NCBI GenBank assembly: GCA_030765045.1
Contig: CM060962.1
Location: forward strand, 162,523,972 to 162,587,971
Length of the DNA: 64,000 nt
Source: Tenodera sinensis
Lineage: Eukaryota > Arthropoda > Insecta > Mantodea > Mantidae
Direction: 5' to 3'
Below, one piece after another: positions 57,385 through 64,000 of the stretch. The first letter of the stretch is position 1. Every line of letters begins with the position of its first letter. Both the position numbers and the translations under genes were made by a program. Under the pieces are notes generated by a model that saw nothing but the letters and a program-made list of their open reading frames with translations, made no database searches and had not been told where the DNA came from.

Positions 57385-57430
57385 CATATACGTGAGTGTG
57401 TGTGAGAGAGAGAGAGAAAGAGAGAGAGCA
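57385..57430. repeat. (GT)n(GA)n simple repeat
   Basis: Short GTGTGTGTGA then GAGAGAGAGAAAGAGAGAG text. Confidence 0.85.
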
Positions 57431-57619
57431 TATCTGAGTAAATGATTTCAAAACTTAACAGGCTATTCAGTTCAGTTTATTGTAGGATCAAATTAGCAGC
57501 ATGAGTTTTTTTTCCGAGTTTTCTCTAATCGCGAAAAAGGAAGATCATGTGTTCTTTGGCGCTGTCCATATCATTAACCTTCCTTTGAATTCGTCACCTG
57601 TGATTAAATAAAAGAAAAA

Positions 57620-58475
57620 AAATCTGTTGTGTTGCACTCACATGACTTTCTCTACTCTTGTGCTAACCATTCTTACAAACTCTTATTCCTATATCTTCTT
57701 CGTGTTAGTTAAGATAAACATTTGTACAAATTATTTTATTGCTTATTTACTTGTAGGTGCAAGGGAATGTTAGAATACAGTAGGTTTTGTGCGATAGTCA
57801 AATATTTTAAAGCTTTGAGACTCTGTTGTCTTTGCACATTTAACATATAAAAAACGAACAACAATGATCCATTTCACGAAAGTTCTAAGTTTTCCGAAAC
57901 TCACACACATAACAAGGAATATCTCCGAAATGGTTCACCCTATAAGAAAATTTATTTGGACATAAATTATGTATTTTAGCAAGATCTACATTTTTGTAGA
58001 GTATAATTTGGTCTATCTCTAATGGTTTACCAGTTATGCAAAAATCGTCCAGAATAAATACGACTACAGGGGCTATAGCCAGAAAATTCAAGATATACAT
58101 TTCATTTGTCATAAAAATATCTCAGACATATCACATTTTAATCAAAATCGTTTGAACCATTTTCAAGAAAATCAAAATGTTCGAAAAAATTTCCATGTAA
58201 AGGGTAGTTTAGGGTGTGGCTATTTTCTTCAAAATCTTCGTGTTGCATCCTTGAAAGACATTAAACTTAAATACCAACTTTGGTTTTTAACCGACTTTTC
58301 GTTTTTGAGTTATGCTGTCCACAGACACACAGACACACACACAGGACATTTTTCTAAAAATGCTATTTTTTTGGATTCAGTAGGTCCCAAAACATTTATT
58401 TTCGGTGAAATCTCGACATAGAATTTTTGGGTGGAATACAATACTTCCCCTGCTTACCAATAGAGAAAGTAAAAA
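57620..58475 (+). repeat. Family A, full-length copy without a long microsatellite
   Basis: Left end AATCTGTTGTGTTGCACTCA-CATGACTTTCTCTACTC (ACTTTCTCT at 57645); all internal blocks uninterrupted; right end GGGTGGAATACAATACTTCC-CC to ATAGAGAAAGT at 58470. The conserved CA site holds only a short CACACAGACACACACACAGG. About 826 bp between the terminal words; the best reference copy. No ORF is conserved among copies. Confidence 0.9.
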
Positions 58476-61400
58476 TGAGGAGCGCGGTATTTGTAGATAT
58501 GGAGAACACGCTCAAGGATTTGATGTTCAAAACAAACTTGCTACTATTTTTATCATTCAGAACCTTGAAAATACGCCATGTACAACGACTGTCGTCCTCT
58601 TTGTGACCTATGATAAAGGAGCACTTGCAGCTATGTCTTGATGAACATGTCACTTGACAAATTACGGCTATAGACGAGGTGCCTCATGCTTGTGCGAAGA
58701 ATCAAAGGCGCATCACTTTGATTTACTTTACTTCTAGGTACGAGGTTAACAAGGTAAAGTCACGCAATGTCTAATAGTAACCGAGTATGATGTAATGTAA
58801 GCACAGGAACCGTTGGTGAGCGTTCTGATAGATTCACTCTCTTCCAAATTTACAGTTCTCTCAAAATAGGATAGCGTCGTATTAATTCCCAGATGCAGTA
58901 GTTTGTATTTTAGTGGTTTTTAAAAACGTTACAATAGAGGTTATTTATTATTGAGGATCAAGGTGATTTCTTCTTAGGTTAGGCGCTACAATGGGTAGTA
59001 GACATAGTTACTACCTCCACTATAATGGTTTATGCGTGACAGTTCTCACTGGTGGAATATGAAAGCAGCCATTTATCCTGATATTTCTATCTGTATAATT
59101 ATTGGATTATTCATAAGCCTCTGCAGAGTTTCGACAGTCGATATTACAGTAACACGAATACTTGATGGAAACGTTGGTAGATAAGAGAGTTTCTACAAAT
59201 GCTGAAATTCGTGTATTTGGAAATGACTCACTACTTCTTCAGTCATTTGACCATTATCAAAGATTATGCATCATGATTTAATAATTTCGTAGAGGGGATC
59301 GCTCACATAATCACGCCATTGACCGTGATATGTTGGATGGATGTGACAGCTGAGTGGAGGATTTGTCTGCCGCGATTTCAGGGGTGCACACATTAACTTC
59401 CATATGAGTAATAGAAAAGGGTGTGAACAAAACCTGCTTTTTACATCTTTATCGGCGCAATCATCGTGTCCAATGCTTTATTGTTTATGTTTGTTTAGGA
59501 TCTTTAGTTTTGGTATTCCTATCGAGTGGCATTGATTTTAGAAATAACTAACTCGCTGTATGTAGTAGAAAATGCACTTCCACTTCCTTCAGACTACAGC
59601 GAGGGTAGGGAATAATTCTTTTAAAGCAAATAATATCCCACCCCAGCTGTAATCCAACCAGAGACCTCTTGGTTGAGAATGCAGTCCAAGCAAGTCTTCT
59701 CCTCTCCTTCTGCTCTCTATTCTACTTATAAGAGGCGTTAGATGTTACACGGAGCCCTTGTTTCTGAGCAACGCATGGAACAGAGAGGTAAGGATAGAAT
59801 GCGTTTATTATACACACAGCATATAAACTATACAACGCAAACAAGTGTTTGCTTTTAAACGAGCGAAGTTAGACCGGCGTCAATAGGTAAATTCTCTATG
59901 TGCAATTCTCTTCTTACTCTTCAGTCTCACCCAGGAACTTGATGAGAAAAACAGTATAGGTGAAGCAAAGGGGAACGTGAAATTACTGTTAGGACTAGGG
60001 AATTAGGGGAAGTTATGTGATTGCAAGCCACAATAACTGCTCTTTCATTTCCTCCTCTCTCCTTCTCCACAAATCCCCGAAACGGTAATAAGTCACACGA
60101 TTGATTTGTTATATGTAACTCAAGTGACTGACTGAGCTAATTGCTACTCTGAATATTTGTTGTGAATAAGGTTTTAACATGTAATATGTAACATGAAGCA
60201 AATGTGTACACATTGATAAGGCAGAACTCAAGGTTCCGCAATAACTGCCCTAGGCGATTGCCTTGACTTCGATGAATGTTTACCCACTCTTCTTATCAAT
60301 TTCCGGGGTAATACTGTTGTATAGGATAGGGTAAGTTAGATTAATTCTGGGCTAATTGAAATCCTAATTATTGAAATGTGATTTTGTATCTGAAACACTA
60401 ATGTTAAATCAAATGTTCACAATTCAGTGCATATTCTGCTGACGAGGCTACACTAGGTTCATTAAGACATGTTTAAGAGAAATTCCGGAATGTTTCGCAT
60501 ACTACTGAAATAACCATCTGAACAGCATCAAATACTCCTAAAAGTTTATTAAAACACGGTAGGATTATTACGCCTATAATGCTACGTTTATTCCATAAAT
60601 TCATGAGTATATTATTTGTTGGCTGTCTTGCCCCTTTTTCCATCCCCAAGGCAGTATGAGGGAAATCAGCACTTTTAGATGAAGACACATACCGCACCAT
60701 TTGAATTCATTGATCACTGGTGCATCTTTAAGGCGAACTTGTAATGTTATCACTGATCCCGAGATGTTCTGAAGGGAATCTGTAGTTTCTATAACCTTGA
60801 ATTAATTTTACTCAATATTTTTAATGCGTGATCGCAAACCATTGTACCTAAGACACAGTTTAATCAACCCTAATATGAACAAGGCTTTGGACTGAATAAA
60901 TATCCCAACTCTGGTCGTGATGTCATAATAAACATTCAGTCTAGAGTGTAAAATTTATCAGCGAATGTGAATGCTCTTTACTCAGAAAAAATTGTAAAAG
61001 CACTGAAATTGCATCTAACAAAAAAATTCGGCCACCTGGGCTCTTCGATCAGGGGAGGTTGTCTACAAAACCACAACAGAAAGTTAAGCCTAGGACCTGC
61101 TGACTTAGTAGAATGTCGCCGACACATCCGTAATGACGTCAAAGACGGACAGCTTGACAGTAACATTTCAACTTTTTAACACAGAAATATCGTTGGTAAT
61201 TATAGCTAAAGCCGTAAGCGATTCACTCTGTCAGACCACAGCGGGAAATCTATTATATTACAATTAAAAACTTTTCTGTACCTCTGTCATAGGTCCACCA
61301 GAGGTTTGTAACTTTCTGTACTGACGTCACCTGAAGCAATGGAAATTAACATTGGGTTAGGTTATGCCAGCATTACTAAGCTGACATTTTTTTGAAAACC

Positions 61401-61830
61401 AAACTGGGAAAGCTTATACTGGGTTACACTAGGTTAATTAAAATAATGATAACATACATTTTATGAGATTAACAACAGACAGCGTAACTGCCCACTTTAA
61501 TGCACTTTTTCATCCTTTGAGTTTTGACTCTTAAGTCTTTTATGTAAGTAGGTCAAACCGGATGCTGAAGAAATAAAATGGGTAGAATGATACATAAATA
61601 AGTCCGATGTCCACAGGGTATAGCGTTACCAGAATTCTTCTCAGAATTCAACTTGACCAGGATTTGACATTAGGTCATCTTGAATATGAGCCAGATATGT
61701 TGTTCCAATACTACGGATATTGGAAAACATCTTACAAGCCTTCCTGTTATCCGAGGAGTGGTCCGTGATGATCACAGGACTACTTTAACGTACCACAAAT
61801 ATGCTTTCTTTGCTTCTATAGTGTACTATT
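58475..61830. other. Long unrecognised stretch
   Basis: Short frames at 60473-60700 (-) and 60967-61179 (+) have no recognised motif. No repeat match seen. Confidence 0.35.
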
Positions 61831-61832
61831 TG

Positions 61833-61870
61833 TACGAGGGCTGTTCAACAAAGATTGGCACTCCAACTGT
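61833..61870 (+). repeat. Solo mariner-type terminus
   Basis: TACGAGGGCTGTTCAACAAA resembles the terminal inverted repeat type TACGAGGGxxGTTCAAxAAG of many insect mariners. A partner in inverse orientation was not seen within the next 2 kb. Confidence 0.45.
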
Positions 61871-62517
61871 TTAACCCTCTAAAGGAGACGACTGCACGTG
61901 AATTCTCTCAACATCCATGATAACACCAGTCTTGTTCTTGACGTTCCTGCGAGCTTCATAAAACTAGTCCTCTTACTTCAGCTATGGTAGCTACTTGAGC
62001 AGCTGTGATTCTACACTACATCGCCTCTAACTCTTTCAACCCTAAAAATATTTAAACTTAAATTTGAAATGTGATGTTCAGATAGATGGATGAAATGTGA
62101 TATTCAGATGAATAGATTAAAACACATTTCTGTGTTGTTTGAAAATTTTCCCTAATGGATTTGAATTTTAGTGTGTTGTTTCATAGTTACCGGTTGCGGT
62201 TACTTAATAATGTGGAACTCCTAATAGTACATTTTTATGTTTTCCATATTTCAGTGAGCTTGACATTAAAAACTGAATTTCAGTGATAAAGAAATTATGA
62301 CATATTTTAGATCACTAATGCTGTTGAAATAAGTACATTCCTTTATTTCCAAAGTTTTATAGGTTCCATACTTGCAAGTTGATGTGGCATTGTTAATAGC
62401 AATTGCTTCAATATTAAAGTTTGGAAGATGGAATTATACCAGGTGAGTCAGCCACGCCTTATTTTTTTGGAAGCTAGGCCACCCATCTAACGTCATGTGC
62501 ACCTTAGTCCAGGTTTG

Positions 62518-63413
62518 CGCTTACTAAAATGTATTGCTTGACGTTCTTAAAGAGAAGAATGCACAAAATTGAGAGCAACAGTGGTTTAAGGGACAGAACG
62601 TACTCCTCGCTAAAGTACACCTCAAAAACATACGACTCGTTTACTGAGAGCGAATTCCGGTTTCCGGCCGAATTTACAAACCTTTTATTAGAGTATACAT
62701 AGCAACATAATTCAGTAAACACCTCGGAAAAGATGCACCTATCATATGAGTACAGTAACAACGTCAGCTAAAAAGAAAATGGTGGATTATTGTACTTAGA
62801 GCAGGGGTTGGCTGCTAAAAATCAGGAAAAATTTAGAGACATGCCTCATCATCATGGACCCGTACAGTTAAAACGGACATATTATTAAACAACAGTTTAT
62901 TTACATTTTTGCATGAACTACGCCTCGTGCATCTCAATTAATATGCATAACAGCTTTTGCCAATTAAGTAATAATATTAAAACGCCCAGTAAATGATTAA
63001 AACTGTCCTAAAAGGCTAAATCAAGCACGAATACTTACGAGGTCACAATGGCATAGCGCCAGGCATGCAAGTCCTACTATTGCACGCGGTACGAGATTTC
63101 ATTTAAGTCGCGGAATAGCTGAATAGGATTGTGACGTGTCCTCTGCGCTGATCTCCAATGACACAGGTTCGAGTCTCAGCATTATAAGTAGTTTTTTTTA
63201 TGTTCATCAAAACTTGGAAACCGAATTCACAATAATTTAATTATAAAGTCCCTGAGGGTTTAGGGCATTATGATTTAAATCGTTTTTGGTAGTCTGCATT
63301 TTGTAACTGACTTCTGCCTCATTGCACTGGCATGATGTATTGTGTTGTGAATGCCAACCCCTGCGTTCTCCACATGTATGATGTCGCATATTTTGTGCCA
63401 ATCTTTCATTATG
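62518..63413 (+). mobile_element. IS630-like DNA transposon, 5' portion (copy 2)
   Basis: Matches the minus strand of 17230-18080 throughout; the left limit of similarity is at CGCTTACTAA (62518). The short CCAGGTGAGTCAGCCACGCC at about 62438 could be the true element end but has no counterpart in copy 1. It leads into the transposase frame at 63414. The minus ORFs at 62504-62761 and 63237-63488 reflect this shared sequence, not genes. Confidence 0.68.
63100..63180 (+). repeat. tRNA-like block inside the transposon 5' region
   Basis: GCGGAATAGCTGAATAGGAT (A box) and ACACAGGTTCGAGTCTCAGC (B box) about 50 bases apart; counterpart at 17490-17585. Confidence 0.55.
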
Positions 63414-64000
63414 TATTCGACAGACGAGTATATAGATATGCTTTTGATCTACGGAGAAGCAAGAACAAACACACCAGCGGCTCAGCATCTATATCTGGAG
63501 AGATATCCGAATAGATGACAACCAACAGCAAACACCTTCCGGAATGTTGGAAGGCGTCTGCGTGTAACAGCACCACTTGCAAGAATGCCTCCTCATAGAC
63601 ACGCACCAGCAACATCGGGTGTTAATGCAGAAGCAGTTTTGAATGCCACCCAGAACAATCCGCATACTAGTACACGGTCAGTTGCTCAGGAGGGGAACAT
63701 CAGCCAATCTTCTGTAGTGCGAATATTGAACACTAATAAGTTCCATCCTTATCGTTTGCAACAACACCAAGCACTTCACGGGAGAGATTTCGAAGGTCGA
63801 GTAACCTTTTGTAGCTAATGATGTGAGATTCGCATCCAGGATATTGTTTTCTGACGAATCAAGATTCCACAACAATGGAAATTAAAATCGTCACAATATA
63901 CGCTATGGGAGTGTTGATAATCCTCATTGTGTAAGGGAGGCAGCATTCCAAGAGCAGTGGGATGTAAATGTCTTGTGTGGAATCTTGGGATACCACCTTG
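63414..64000 (+). pseudogene. IS630/mariner-like transposase, N-terminal half (runs off window)
   Basis: From 63414 one frame reads YSTDEYIDMLLIYGEARTNT then PAAQHLYLERYPNR, a stop near 63514, NTFRNVGRRLRVTAPL, and on to the HTH part NPHTSTRSVAQEGNISQSSV with VRILNTNKFHPYRLQ, stopping at 63818. After a frameshift a second frame from 63841 reads ILFSDESRFHNNGN, which holds the first catalytic Asp, then a stop, then RYGSVDNPHCVREAAFQEQW and VNVLCGILGYHL at the edge. The helix-turn-helix plus FSDESRF pattern fits DDE transposases of the IS630/Tc1/mariner superfamily with the arthropod MLLIYGE N-terminus. Two stops and a shift mean it is dead; the catalytic C-terminus is outside. Confidence 0.78.

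Noticed and set aside
61833..61870. Complete mariner element starting here
   Set aside because: Only one terminus was seen; no transposase blocks or inverse terminus within the following 2 kb.
62504..63488. Minus ORFs with clear similarity to plus ORFs at 17152-18074
   Set aside because: The similarity reflects a shared non-coding transposon 5' region; the real reading frame there is the opposite-strand transposase N-terminus.

Overview
This window looks like repeat-dominated nuclear DNA from a large animal genome, most probably an insect. The insect assignment rests on the transposon mix: an R1/jockey-style non-LTR assemblage, mariner/IS630-type transposases of types common in arthropods, and tRNA-derived SINEs. 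A polyneopteran (orthopteroid) host is only a guess. There are no operons, no bacterial signals, no intact tRNA or rRNA gene and no confidently identifiable host gene. AT-rich unique-looking DNA is interspersed with decayed transposable elements (TEs), SINEs and long microsatellites.

Layout. 0-2.2 kb: minus-strand ORF1 (gag-like) pseudogene of a non-LTR element and a small DDE transposase relic. 3.1-4 kb: first copy of an interspersed repeat here called family A (ends near ACTTTCTCTACT / AGTAGAGAAAGT, internal CA microsatellite). 5.06-5.87 kb: (ATT)n(GTT)n abutting a minus-strand reverse transcriptase (RT) relic. 6.7-7.46 kb: a CpG-richer stretch with promoter-like words and a small minus ORF. 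7.5-10.5 kb: 5'-truncated R1-like RT C-terminus with a long purine-rich 3' region holding a 43-bp minisatellite. 10.55-11.01 kb: an exceptional tetranucleotide ladder. 12.3-13.7 kb: two DDE relics on the minus strand. 13.9-18.1 kb: repeat fragments, a SINE and the 5' part of an IS630-like transposon. 18.5-20.4 kb: hAT transposase relic split by a purine block of about 760 bp. 20.9-23 kb: repeats and RT scraps. 23.2-29 kb: many family A copies and two SINEs. 29.9-31.05 kb: mariner/IS630 pseudogene. 33.5-35.1 kb: SINE-like DNA and a 713-bp non-autonomous transposon with perfect 23-bp inverted termini inside 68-bp direct repeats. 37.1 kb: tRNA-derived SINE. 40.25-42.83 kb: two different hAT relics in opposite orientation. 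43.9-44.5 kb: TG-rich array of about 600 bp. 46.6-48.2 kb: a further hAT relic. 48.3-51.2 kb: jockey-type element with an intact 545-codon RT ORF but a decayed endonuclease. 55.5-57 kb: SINE and a relic of an arthropod-wide protein family. 57.6-58.5 kb: the longest uninterrupted family A copy. 62.5-64 kb: second copy of the IS630-like transposon, running off the right edge.

The components do not form a pathway; they record successive TE invasions. The best candidates for something less ordinary are the MITE inside long direct repeats, the stepwise tetranucleotide ladder, the minisatellite in the R1-like 3' region, the CA arrays fixed at one position in every family A copy, and two weak candidate host exons (37697-37811 and 53953-54073). 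I see no convincing undescribed functional system. Repeat boundaries and family names are by eye, without database comparison.
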